Made by a program: the position numbers and the translations under genes | Shown: piece after piece, positions 53,293 through 64,000 of the stretch | How positions within the stretch are numbered: position 1 is the stretch's first letter | Layout of the letters: each line of letters begins with the position of its first letter | From: Temnopleurus reevesii | Taxonomy: Eukaryota; Echinodermata; Echinoidea; Temnopleuroida; Temnopleuridae | NCBI GenBank assembly: GCA_036244855.1 | Contig: BQKZ01001324.1 | Location: forward strand, 7,887 to 71,886 | Direction of reading: 5' to 3' | Length of the DNA: 64,000 nt | Notes under the pieces: model-generated | Told to the model about the DNA's origin: nothing | What the model saw: only the letters and a program-made list of their open reading frames with translations | Databases searched by the model: none

Positions 53293-53494
53293 ATCATTTT
53301 GCCATCACCCCTCCCTCACAGTAAATGAAGAACCAAATTGCTATCTAATTGTACATAATGTACATTTATTTGTGAAAAAAAATAATGATATTTTCACATC
53401 TACTGTAGATCTTGATGATTTTTTTCAAAGAATGATATCCACTTTATCGGTCTGCACCAACAAATGATATGTGAGTATGAGCAAAACTATAAAG

Positions 53495-53812
53495 CGTTTC
53501 ATAAAGCTGTGCATAGAGGTACGCCCGATTCTATGACTAGGGACCCTTTCCTACATTCAATGATAATCCCTGGCCATGAATCGAACTTGTGAAAGGGTCA
53601 CCTGGGCCCGTAACATAAAGGTTTGCAATTAATCGCTCTATGATTTTGCGATCAATTGCAAACTTTAGTATATGATTTGCCATAGACTTGCGATTGATAT
53701 CAATCGCTATCAGATTAGCAGTTAATCGCAAAGCTTTATGTTACGGGGCCCAGTTTTTCATAGACTCATATGTAGATATATGCAAACAGATTTATGAAAC
53801 ACAACCTCAGGC
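53495..53812. mobile_element. Nested MITEs: a GTAACATAAAG element inside a TTTCATAAAGCT element
   Basis: The outer element starts TTTCATAAAGCTGTGCATAG and ends GCAAACAGATTTATGAAAC; it is related to 12,182-12,338 (shared TTCAATGATAA.CCC). Inside it at about 53,607-53,752 is a second palindromic element, GGGCCCGTAACATAAAGGTTTGC to GCAAAGCTTTATGTTACGGGGCC, with central ATCGCTATCAGATTAGC. No coding capacity in either. Confidence 0.85.
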
Positions 53813-53814
53813 AA

Positions 53815-55450
53815 GAAACCATGTTATACATGATGCCGCCCATCATGTCTTAGACAGACCTTAAGGTGGGGGGAGGTAAAGAGGACATAGTCTGAATGTG
53901 CACTTTTCTCTTTCTAATTCAAATCAAGTAGGCAATGAGCAAACACTGGACCTTTAACATGAATTTATCAATATCATTTGTAACCATGGTACAAATAGTT
54001 ACACATCTACTGTAGATCTCAATGAATATTTCAAAGTATATCCACTTCCTCAAACTGCACCAAGCAATAGTATGTGGATATGAGAATATGTATGAGTCCA
54101 AGCATGACAAGCATAACACTAGTGGAATTGATATTGTAAGCACACAAAATGTAGATTATCCCAGTAAATTGGGTCAAAGCAATATTTGCAATTGATGTAG
54201 AATACATGTAGATTAGCACTGTTTCATGCCTGGCATTTTAATAGACTGAAATGATGAATGAAAACTATGGCACATATGACGTAACGAGCAATTGCCCTAC
54301 AAAAAGCATAGGAATTGAAATGGAAATGATGAATGAAATACTACAGCAAATGACCTAATGAGGAATCGCCTTACAAAAAGTGTAGAGTACCCTAGAAACG
54401 GGGTAATATAGTATCGCCAAGGCTACACACAGTTGTATGACGACACCAAAGCAGACGAAAGAAGCTACAATCTTGTTATTAATTCCACGCCCAGACGGCA
54501 CACATCTCAGCTGGGCCTAACAGAAAAGATGAGACCAGGTAAATGTCATACGGTGTATAGCCCATGCTCGGGGGTGTACTATAAATAACCGGGACACCTT
54601 CCATGCTCCCGTCCCTTATTTCAATTGAATTGAGAGAGGTGCTATTTATAGCGACGAGGGCAAATTTTAGAAAACGCAGGATGGCAGACGAAATCCTCTA
54701 TTTCTAAATGGCACGATATAGGTGCAATTGATTGACTTCTTGTGTGCTGAATGGATAGGAGGTCCCTGATCGCAACGTGGGAGTGAAATTTGTTTGGAAA
54801 GCTCATGATTGCATTAGAAGAAGAGAGGGTAACTTGATAATAAGTGTTTATTCCATTCATTAGACTTTATTTTGAGGCGAATATAATATTGCATCAAGGT
54901 TCCAATTTAAACATTTTCATCCACTTACGGGCTCTTCGGCTCCATACTTTTAGGCAGGTTCAATCGAAGGTGGTTGGACTTTGAGGAAACTGTATAGCAC
55001 TGTGGTTGTGTAATTATGATATCAGCTATCTGCCCCGTCTAATTGTATTTAAAATGATGAAAAACCAACAAGGAATGCAAAAATAAAGAAAGTGACTCAT
55101 GAACTATTGGATCAAGATATCTATGAAAAAAAAGAATGAAGCAATCCCAGGACTCCTAATCACAGTACAGTATGCCGATTGAGTTAAAATTATATATTCT
55201 AGTACTATTGAAGCACGAAACATTTAAAATATTTTCAAAGCATAATTTATGTAAACCAATAAATATTCCAATGACAGTTAGGATCTGGCAGCTGGGAATT
55301 TTGAAAATGAAAATGATGAAAATAACTCATTTATTTGTCAAATAGTCTCGGGACTCTGCTCATGCAGCTCCCTCACATGGAATACTAATGCAATTAATGT
55401 CAATGGTACAAAGTTTTTGTTGAACATTTTACCACTTTCTTTTTAATTTC
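53815..55450. other. Intergenic, no gene recognised; two MEF2-type words
   Basis: Two related ~65-bp segments with ATGATGAATGAAA..CTA.GGCA.AT (54,249 and 54,323) form a short duplication. CTATAAATAA (54,579-54,588) and CTATTTATAG (54,642-54,651) fit the MEF2 consensus. No coding region supported. Confidence 0.45.
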
Positions 55451-55458
55451 CTCCACAT

Positions 55459-55960
55459 TTAAAGACATTTCTTTAATGATAAATGTTGTAAAATATTATT
55501 ATTATATAAAGATCGCTTTGCCAAGAAAATCTTGAACATTCGTCTACCTGGCCACGACCTTGCCCCTCCCTGTGCAAAACCAAGATTGACAAATCGTACA
55601 CGGTATAATAGGATAAGATGGGTACGAGGGAGATTTTGTTGAGCAACTGTCGTGCTAACAGTGGTCTGGGTTATATTTAGCCTTCGCCCCACTATGTTGT
55701 TTGCACAAGGACCAGTGCAAAGCCCATTTTCAGGAAAGAAGAGAAAATTGCATCGGACTAGCTTGGAGAGATGGGGGATTTGGAAACGAACAAAGTGGTG
55801 GCGCCATGTTTGTTCTTTGCTTTTCATGTGTTTTGGGAGAGGAAGTGTTTTTTTTATAAAAAGCACTTCTTTGTCGTTGAATTTAGATACGTTTTTGTCA
55901 TCATATGGGATTATGATCTAATATGTTCCATAAAAATAATAATAAGACACTCCTTTCATG
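55459..55960. other. Single-copy-looking block, coding status unresolved
   Basis: A minus-strand frame of 135 codons and + frames of 66-89 codons overlap here. Composition is less AT-rich than the neighbourhood. I recognise no domain and see no convincing splice pattern, so I do not call a gene. Confidence 0.3.
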
Positions 55961-56099
55961 TTTTTTTCTAATCCCGACTGTGATCAAACTTGTACAGCAA
56001 ATTATATTAAATGCATTTAATATCAAAGTTTACCGAAAAGATTTATTCTTCCAGGTAATGATTGAGTGTCTGTGATGGAAGTGGGAGGCTGTTATTATG

Positions 56100-56122
56100 A
56101 GGGTGTGTGTGTGTGTGTGTGT
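56100..56122. repeat. (GT)n microsatellite
   Basis: About 11 GT dinucleotides. Confidence 0.9.
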
Positions 56123-56214
56123 TTATATGAGTGTTGAATGCATGGATGTGTGGGTTTGTTGTGTTTATGTAAACTTATCGTGTACTTGTCTCACTTTTTC
56201 ACATCTCCTTTCTC

Positions 56215-56650
56215 CTTGCCTTTAAAATTCATTTAATTTATGAGTAATTACTGAATTGTAAGTTCTCATTTCTTCTTCTTTGAATCATATTTCTCTCTCT
56301 CTCTCTCTCTTTCTCTTTTGCAATGTCTGTTTTGATTAACTGTCTCTCTTTCTTCCTCCCTTCTCAATATTTAGAATTCATTTAATTTATGAGTAATTAC
56401 TGAATTGTTGTAAGTTCTCATTTCTCCTTCTTTGAATGCATACTTCTCTCTCTCTCTCACTTTCTCTTTTGCAATGTCTGTTTCGATTTACCGTCTCTCT
56501 TCCTTCCTCCCTTCTCGATCTTTAAAATTCATTTAATTTATGAGTAATTACTGAATTGTTGTAAGTTCTCATTTCTACTTCTTTGAATGCATACTTCTCT
56601 CTCTCTCTCACTTTCTCTTTTGCAATGTCTGTTTCGATTTACCATCTCTC
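56215..56650. repeat. ~150-bp tandem repeat, three units
   Basis: TTCATTTAATTTATGAGTAAT then TACTGAATTG, a CT tract, TTTTGCAATGTCTGTTT and TCTCTTTCTTCCTCCCTTCT recur at 56,228, 56,379 and 56,528. Confidence 0.92.
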
Positions 56651-59600
56651 TTTCATCCTCCCTTCTAGATCTTCTCTACCTTTACCCCTACATATCACAA
56701 GTAAAAATTGAACATGCCAAGAAATTGTGTTTGCAGAAGGTTATCTCGAGAAGATACATGTGGGTCTTAGATTTGTGATATAACCGGTGCTCAAGAATTT
56801 TTTATTACCAGAGCCTGGGGCTACGAGAACTGATTACCATATACATTCTACAGAGCAAATATGTCAGTGGTAGACTCTTGAAGAATATGTACATCATGAA
56901 ATCCTGCTTTGCAAATCAAAAATTTGTTTTTTAGATACAAAAAAGATTATTTACCAATTTGTAATTCGGCATGTAGAAGGCATGCATCTTGTTTGTGAAT
57001 TGGTTATGGATTGGGGTACAAGAAGATCCAATATCATTTTTTTCTTGTTGTTTGCTCCAATTTCTGAATCATGGATATTGTGGCATGCATATGTACACAT
57101 ATGTTTTCTACTATTTGAACAAGAGATATGACACAAAGAACAATATCATTTGATACAACAGTAATAGGAGTTCCAGTGTGTATTTACTGGAGATGTGAAT
57201 CCTTTGTTTGTTCAGACATTAGCAAAATTTATGCTGGTTTACTAATTAATTGAATCATGAATCTTGAATCTTATACAACAAAGGTTGTTCTTGACGACCA
57301 AAAACTTGCCTGAGGTTTGCGTGACATAGCAACCATAAATGAAAACAAGCTGGATTCCAAGTATTGTAGTTAATTTTGTTACAGTAACATGTTTAAGGAA
57401 TACCAAGTAACTACGATTGTTGGCAAGAAGCACGTCTGAATTTGAATTTGTTCTTCAATGGGCCTATTCATCGACAATGCTACTTTTTCTTAGTGGTTTT
57501 TTTTAAGTAAATAGGCTACATTACCTAAAACTTCATTCAAAAGAGAATATCGCTGCTTCACAAATTTTCGACATGTACCACTATATATCTGTAATACTAG
57601 GCTAAATATAATTCTGGGCCGAAAGTACCCCAGCAAGAAATATTGGATAAAATGTCATATATCAGTTGAAAGAAATATTTACACCCGATTCTCTTACAGA
57701 GCCAACAACTATATCAGATATTTTTTTAGAACATCAACAACATATAGTTTGGAGTAATTGTAAAGGGAGCAAATTGCCAGTACTGCTAAGAAATGCTTAT
57801 CATTCCAGTAAAGTCACTTAATATCTGCTCTACTGTAGATCACTGTGGTCAATGTCGGTTTGTCACTGGTTCTGACTGTAAGCGACCAGCCAATCGGCCA
57901 TCAATGTGTACTTCTCCTTTCCAGTCTTGCCAATTATCACTGAAAATTGATGAGCATACGGATTCCAATCTACCTGGAAAACCTGGAAAATGAGTTTCAC
58001 TTCTCCAGTATTGAAAAAAATCAGGAATTTGATAAAATATTCCTTGAATCAGGGAAAAATCAAGGAATATGACACAATATTCATTTGGTAATTGAGGATG
58101 TGTCAAAATAGGTTAAAATGTGTAAAATATGGTGACAAATATATCATGGACTTGAAAACTCAGGGATTGCATTCTCGTCAAATAGTGGGAAACCTGGAGA
58201 TGTATTCTTCATTTTGTTCTACCTTTCCAAGTGAATGCCTTTGTGTATATATATATGTTCTTATGCTCTCATAAAAAGCTAACATGGTTCAGCGGTTTTG
58301 GTTAATTATTCACATTCTAAACTCATATCCTCATACATATTCCAAGACTCTCTTGGCATTTCTGGCAAGGTTGCAGGAAGTCGATGTTGACCTCACCGCC
58401 AGGAAGGTCACGTGACCGAAGCGAGTCAACAGCGAGCCAGCTGCGTATTTGTTCAGCAGAATTAATACTCTGCACGCATGGGGCACGAGGCAGTGAGGCT
58501 TGTGTTCTGTGACAACAAACACTGCGCAATGGTTCTAGACTTCAGACTAAGACTCCAATTCATTCCTTCTGGATTAGGATCATTTTAGACTGATGGTGGA
58601 GTGTATGTCTTGTAATGTGTAATGCATTAGATTGCTGCATGTGGGATGTGCTCCATATTACTGAAAGGAATGGAATTTGGTTACCTAAACTGCATAGACA
58701 TCCTAATTTTAATCCGATTATTACTGTAAGTTTTGCTAACAGATCTAGTTTGAATGGGTGATATCAAGAAGGCTTGGTAGTGCCCTTTTGATTAAAAAAA
58801 GTAAAATGTAGGTGTAAGAGTATTTAATTGTTTAATTATCAGCTCATTCCCAAACACTTGTATGATTTAGGTATGTATGGGTGTGAATTCTTTGGTCTGC
58901 CTACACTGCATAGCTCTTTTTGTAAAGATCTTCTCGCACTTGCCAGCACTATTGAATAATAAACAGTAGATTGCCATTTTGTTCTCTTTACTACACACAG
59001 ACATTGCAAAGATATTCTATCGCCAAAAGCAGTAGAGTTGGCAAGTAACTGTACGTCTGTTTCTCTAATTTGATACAGAAGTTGTGCCTAGAACATTTTT
59101 TTCTATATATATTGAATTGCAACATCAATTCTATTTTAATTTCAATCCAAAAAGGGGAGGGTCTGTTAAAGGGTGCTTCTGCAATGTTATTTCCCATACT
59201 GTCAGTGTCTTCATGAAGTGACAGTAGCCAAACCATAATGTTGTATGAAACCTCTTACAATCCGATTTAAAGGTGTTCTATAGTTCTAATTGACATGCGT
59301 TTCAATATGTTGTCACTTGAAGTGTTGGCCTATCTGGATTTATTTGTATTCTTGCTACCATCGCTTCATGAAAACACAGACAATGTATTTAAAGACATTA
59401 TTTAGTTGCTCTGAGGAAGCTTCTCAAATTCAAAGTCGGAATCAAAGTGTTTTTCAAGGTCTGATCAGGTAGGCTATGGGAACACTTCCCTTTCAAGCTG
59501 TATGTCAATGGTTTAACAACAGCCAGCAGAACACAACATCTGAATGTAATGCTTGTTTAATAATCTCAAGTAAAGTAACTTGATGGAAAATCTTGGAAAA

Positions 59601-60550
59601 TACTACCATGTGTCTTTGGAAGATTTTTGAAGGTGACTTTCATCTCTCATTGCTCAATCTGTTTGGTTCTGCCAAGCTAAATGCAGTATGGTGCTTGGAC
59701 CAAATGTGCCACTACTTCGTAGAACTAGTTAATGAATGCTATGCCATGCTCACATTACATTTCAGAACCACTACTACATGGATGAATGTTAATTGTAACT
59801 TCTTGGATTTATAACTGATTTTTTTCTTCAAACAATCTACCTTGTAGCCTTTGAGGCTTCTTTATAGCTTAGTGAATCAGCTAATGGATTACTGAAAACA
59901 CAAACTATTCTCTTCTCTAAGACTTTGTTGCTCCAAGCTTAAACCAGCCCTTTGCCTTGAAGTGCAAAGATGTGATACGAAAGCCGGAGGTTTTGTAAGA
60001 CTATGGGCCTGTATGATAAAAGAGATATCAATAAATTGAAAATTAATCTTGTCTCTATGGTACATGTGTTGCCAAAAACTTATGATTAATATTTATTGTA
60101 AATTCAATTGCATCTTTTATGTAACAGTCCCATATTTCATATTATGTAAGCTCTGATAATGTATTTTTATGTTCAACTACTTTCATTCCTTTACCCAGTA
60201 TATTCCCATGGTTACAAGTTCATTTAAGTTTAGTGAGGCTATAAATATGACTACTCATTAAGTAATCTACAAAACATTGTTCACTGAATCGATCCATAGT
60301 GACCATGAACAGTGTCACAAAGCCGTCACAACCTGAAAATTATGTGAATTATAAATGTCTGCTAAGACCAAGCATTGAAGTAAATATGTATATTTGCTTC
60401 ATCAAACATTGTTCTACGACTTCATGCCTCTCACAGTTTTACCAACAGACTATGAAATTTGTGATAACATGCTTCATGAATCAGGCAATAAGCTTTCAAA
60501 AATAGCACTTTTATTAGTTTTTCATGGAACCAAATTATGCAGTTTTGTGT
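56650..60550. other. Intergenic, no gene recognised
   Basis: Mostly AT-rich. 57,960-58,090 contains short repeats of CCTGGAAAA and ATCA.GGAAT. 58,340-58,530 is GC-richer and holds the 12-bp palindrome GGTCACGTGACC at 58,406-58,417. No exon or RNA gene could be supported. Confidence 0.45.
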
Positions 60551-60579
60551 ATTTATGGGTAATTTTTGGAGGAATGAAT

Positions 60580-60750
60580 TTGATTGGAGTAAGGGAGGGA
60601 GGGAGGAAGGACGAAAAAATGTTGGGAGAGAAAGAGGGATGAGAGAATGAGAAAAGGGTAGAAAGAGGAGTAAGATGAGGAAAGGAGGTTTGGGGGGAGG
60701 TAGGGAGAAGGAGAGGGAGATGATGGGAGGGAGAGACGGGATTGGAAAGG
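60580..60750. repeat. Purine-rich (GGGA/GGAA) tract
   Basis: GGGAGGGAGGGAGGAAGGA and similar. The 129-codon minus-strand frame across it is Pro/Ser/Leu/Phe low complexity. Confidence 0.8.
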
Positions 60751-60994
60751 AGGTAGACCGATAAAACGGGTCTATTTCGATCAGGATTTGCTCCGCTGAG
60801 GCTATCGCCTGGCTAAGCATCCTTCCTCAATAGACCGTTAACGCCACTAGAGACGCCTGTGATGAAGATCAAAAAAATGGTGGTCGCTACCAAAAATCAC
60901 GATAAAAATCATGAAAAATGGTGTAAACCACCATTTTTCGACCCTCAAATATAAAAAAAATAGTTTAACAGTGCTAAAACGATGAAAAACTTAC

Positions 60995-61301
60995 CTTTTA
61001 TCCCATTAAGCTGCTTAAATCACAATATAAGGGCGATATCTGTGGCACGGCAGCTCACGCAATCTTGAAAACAGTACGAATGAACCTAAAATGAAAGACT
61101 TTCCCTGATTGGCTGACATTTAACCTTTAACCTCAAAAAGTCAATCAATTATGAATATTCATTCGATATATAGAAGGACGACTGTGATTGGCTGATGTTC
61201 ACACGTGTATAAGTCAATTAGGATCGAGAAACCGTCTGTGGTACCTTCTGATTTCACGCGGAAAACACGGATTTTAATTATTTTTTTTGGAAACCTTCAA
61301 G
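60995..61301. promoter_or_regulatory. Candidate divergent promoter with two NF-Y-type CCAAT boxes
   Basis: TGATTGGCTGA occurs twice (61,106-61,116; 61,185-61,195), the reverse complement of an ideal NF-Y site. To the left, on the minus strand, a possible first exon ends at AAAAG|GTAAGT (exon side from 60,995). To the right, on the plus strand, a possible first exon ends CAAG|GTAATC at 61,301/61,302, preceded by CACACGTGTATAAG. No downstream coding exons of either putative gene were found. Confidence 0.35.
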
Positions 61302-61468
61302 GTAATCTTCAAGATTATATAATTCTTAATCGTATTATTACTTGTTATAATTTAAAATAAACGTAAATTTGCTTATTTTCGTGAGGGTGCGCGGCCTCAC
61401 CCTTTCTCCCATTAACGCTGTGTTTTAAACGAACAACAACCTTCACTACAGGCGGAATTGGGGCGTTT

Positions 61469-61535
61469 TCTGACTCTCTGGAGGGGGCACCACCAAAAGT
61501 CAGAAATCGTTAAAAAAACCCCTCCGAGAGTCAGA
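61469..61535. repeat. Inverted repeat, 17-bp arms
   Basis: TCTGACTCTCTGGAGGGG and CCCCTCCGAGAGTCAGA pair except for one bulged base, separated by ~32 bp. Confidence 0.85.
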
Positions 61536-62085
61536 TTTTTCTGTCTAGAAAGGAGGGTGCTAGTGAGAGAGGCTAGATGAAAGGAAGAATAAGAAGGATT
61601 GAAGAATGGAGGATGGAGGAAAGGAAAATGAAAGAGGGACAAAAGAAGAAAGATAAAAAGATGCCAAAGCTAGAGATTGGAAGAGGAAAACAGATAGTGG
61701 GGAGGTATAGAGAAATTAACTTTTATCAAATTTGTACGTGAATTACACTATCTGTATAAGATATGAACTCATTGCAATAGTGTTTGCTCAACATGCAGTA
61801 GAGAAGCTATCATCTAAAATACCTATTGAATACAAAGTAAACACACCACCAAATGTAAGGGTACCTGCTATCTTTTTTAAAATGCTTAAAACAATGGACC
61901 TTGATCCCACTATGATACTATTTTCCTCAGCTTTATAGTGATATCAGGTAACGAAAGAATCATGACTTGAAGTGTACGATACCTTGTTTGAAATGAGCTA
62001 TTTTGAGTGTTAAATCATGTTCCCACTTCTTTATCCTTACAATGGGCACCTAAAAGAAGCAGGGCTATCACCATTGAAAACCAGG

Positions 62086-62261
62086 GGCCGATTGCTCGAA
62101 ATGGTCTTAGGTATCCTCTTCTTGCTAAAACGTCTTGATTTCTTGTGCCACCCTAGTAACATAGACATTTGCGTTGATACAACTATGTTACGAGGGTAGG
62201 ACAAGAAGTTAAGACACCTTAGCGTGTAGAGGATAGCTAAGAGCATTTTGAGCAATCGGCC
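62086..62261. mobile_element. 176-bp MITE flanked by CCAGG
   Basis: GGCCGATTGCTCGAAATGGTC and CATTTTGAGCAATCGGCC are inverted termini extending to CTTAG/CTAAG. CCAGG flanks both ends (62,081-62,085; 62,262-62,266), as for the 706-bp element at 41.3 kb. No ORF. Confidence 0.87.
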
Positions 62262-62269
62262 CCAGGTGA

Positions 62270-62780
62270 GAGTGAAACTCCCATAGACCAGTGTTATAAT
62301 TCAAGGATCATAATGAGCGAAATCAATAGATATGCTTGAAAATGGAACAAAATACAACAGTGAGTAAAGACAAAAATTTCTGAGTCTCACCTTCAAAGAG
62401 TGAGCGTTGGCAACCCTTCAGTAGTTACAAAATAATGTTGATGTACATTATTCATTTACTAAAAGTAGTTTTTATATTCCTTTAATGAAAGAGAGATTTC
62501 TCTTTTTATTTTTATGATAAGATTATATTTCATGAAGTGAAATAGATAAATATATAACAGTTGTGAATACCAACCTACCAATGACTCAGCTATAATGTAA
62601 CATTACTACACAGATCTGTATAGGGTACGATATTAATAATAACCACCATCCCTACATTGTATGCCGTACACACCCCCATCTCTCATTTTCGACAATGTAT
62701 GCGGCCCGTTCATGGGTTGTGGATTTCATAAACGAGCAATCGCTTCCAATTTAGGAGGTGAACTGTCCACTCGCAGATTG
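62270..62780. other. Intergenic, no gene recognised
   Basis: AT-rich to 62,640, then less so. No coding feature seen. Confidence 0.5.
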
Positions 62781-63892
62781 ACGTCATCCGAAGGATGGGC
62801 CCTGGTGCAATCAACTTTGTACACCGGGCTCCCAGGGTCTCCCTCTCTCCTCTTCCCCCCTTCAAGCCGACTTTCGGTCAAAATTAGGAGAATGTGATAT
62901 TTTGTGACGTCAATATGCACCTTGCGTTTTGGGAATTGATGATGAGACTTGTGTAGGGCTTAAAGGATATATCAGCCATTTGAAGACCTTTGGGCCAAAA
63001 ATCAACTTTGTACACCAGGCTCCGAGGGTCTCTTTCTCTCTCCTCTTCCCCCCTTCAAGCCGTCTTTCGAGTCAAAATAAGGAGAATGTGATATTTTGTG
63101 ACGTCAATGTGCACCTTGCGTTTTGGGAATTGATGATGAGACTTGGTAGGGTTTAAAGGATATGTCTGCCATTTGAGGACCTGTGAACCAAAATCAACTT
63201 TGTACACCAGGCTCCGAGGATCCCTTTTCACTCTTCTCTTCCCCCTTCAAGCCGGCTTTCAGGTCGAATCTAGGAGAATATGATATTTTGTGACGTCAAT
63301 ATGCACCTTGCATTTTGGGAATTGATGATGAGACTTGTGTAGGCTTAAAGGATAAATCAGCCATTTGAAGACCTGTGAACCCAAAATCAACTTTTGACAC
63401 CAGACTCCCAAGCTCTCCCTCTCCCCCCCCCCTTCAAGCTAGCTTTCGGGTCAAAATTAGGAGAATGTGATATTTTGTGACGTCAATATGCACCTTGCGT
63501 TTTGGGAATTGATGCTGAGACTTGGAAGGGCTTAAAGGAGCTTTGCAGACCTGTGAACCAACAATATGCACCAGGTAGAGTGCATTTGCTCTTAATGGGC
63601 TCAGTCACCCTACAAAGGTCTTTGCAGAGTTGCCTACTTTTGTGGAATATGCCCAAGGTAAAGATTAAAATGTGAATAGCGCAACAGCTAATCAAAAGTG
63701 AGAGCAAACATGACACCAATACCCGAACATTCACTTGTAATGAAAGCCTTGAATTCGTATGAAAATACAACTCATGCATATTCAAGAATGGTTGGCATCT
63801 CTGTCTTTATAACAATTTTCACTTTTCTGCCAGCCAGGATTTTTTCAATACATGATCATGATGTTACAGGAATAGGATGTTTTGTGACGTCA
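62779..63892. repeat. ~190-bp satellite carrying TGACGTCA (CRE) octamers
   Basis: Units starting CAATCAACTTTGTACACC..GCTCC.AGGGTC recur at ~62,806, 63,000, 63,191 and 63,386, each followed by CCCCCTTCAAGCC, GGAGAATGTGATATTTTGTG and TGCACCTTGCGTTTTGGGAA. Perfect TGACGTCA is at 62,779, 62,905, 63,099, 63,291, 63,478 and 63,885 (the last in a degenerate unit, the first just before the array). Confidence 0.92.
63710..63810 (-). mobile_element. Copy of the GAGATGCCAACC MITE family, minus strand
   Basis: On the minus strand CAGAGATGCCAACCATTCTT, GAATATGCATGAGTTGTATT and AATTCAAGGCTTTCATTACA match the 50.48-kb element. It is embedded between satellite units. Confidence 0.72.
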
Positions 63893-64000
63893 TTGCACAC
63901 TTTGTTTTGGGGAGAGACAAAGAGGATTCATCAAGCCATTAAAAAATTGTCCACATTTCCTTCTCTGCTTTTGCTCAATACCCTAAATTACGGAAGCTTC

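Noticed and set aside
55459..55866. Minus-strand 135-codon frame as a gene
   Set aside because: No recognised domain and no good splice or start context; frames on the other strand overlap. Left as unresolved.
60431..60820. Minus-strand 129-codon frame
   Set aside because: Mostly Pro/Ser/Leu/Phe low complexity read from a purine-rich tract.
1..64000. Autonomous transposon, retroviral or bacterial-type gene cluster
   Set aside because: No reverse transcriptase, transposase, integrase or capsid-like frame was seen; all mobile elements found are short and non-coding.

Overview
The window is eukaryotic, AT-rich and intron-dominated. It reads as a piece of an echinoderm genome, most likely a sea urchin. 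The gene content is deuterostome-like, and the intergenic space is full of tRNA-headed SINEs with a GCGCC...CTATATAAAT tail, short palindromic MITEs, GAT/GGT microsatellites and short satellites. The species assignment is inference; no species-specific marker was found.

Region 1 (about 550-31,560, + strand) is one complete gene. I can read 29 coding exons (580-28,661) with consistent GT/AG junctions and phases. Together they give a predicted 1,305-residue protein that matches, from memory, vertebrate TBC1D32 (Broad-minded/BROMI), a cilium and Hedgehog-pathway protein with a C-terminal TBC-like region. The 3' UTR and candidate poly(A) signals follow, the last at about 31,547.

The outstanding feature is that 13 of the 29 exons (3, 7, 9, 10, 12, 13, 14, 15, 18, 24, 26, 28, 29) lie in small local tandem arrays. 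One intact exon is accompanied by one to five decayed or truncated copies of itself plus flanking intron. I count about 37 extra copies, at spacings of roughly 90-270 bp. The 16 other exons are single-copy.

Region 2 (about 31.6-64 kb) has no coding gene I can identify. It holds a large GGT/GAT microsatellite (31.6-32.2 kb) and a GC-richer candidate first exon with a strong splice donor (32.7-33.05 kb). Next come poly-C tracts and satellites (33.9-36.5 kb, including a 71-N gap flanked by identical sequence) and a 21-bp minisatellite with 62/63-bp higher-order structure (36.7-37.4 kb). A GC-richer block at 40.5-40.8 kb is unassigned. After it come several MITEs, SINEs and purine-rich tandem repeats (41.3-53.8 kb), a candidate divergent promoter with two NF-Y-type boxes (about 61.0-61.3 kb), and a ~190-bp satellite carrying perfect TGACGTCA octamers (62.8-63.9 kb).

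Everything here is by eye. Exon borders in the single-copy exons are firm. Borders of decayed copies and mobile elements are good to roughly 5-20 bp. Protein comparisons are from memory, not from a search.
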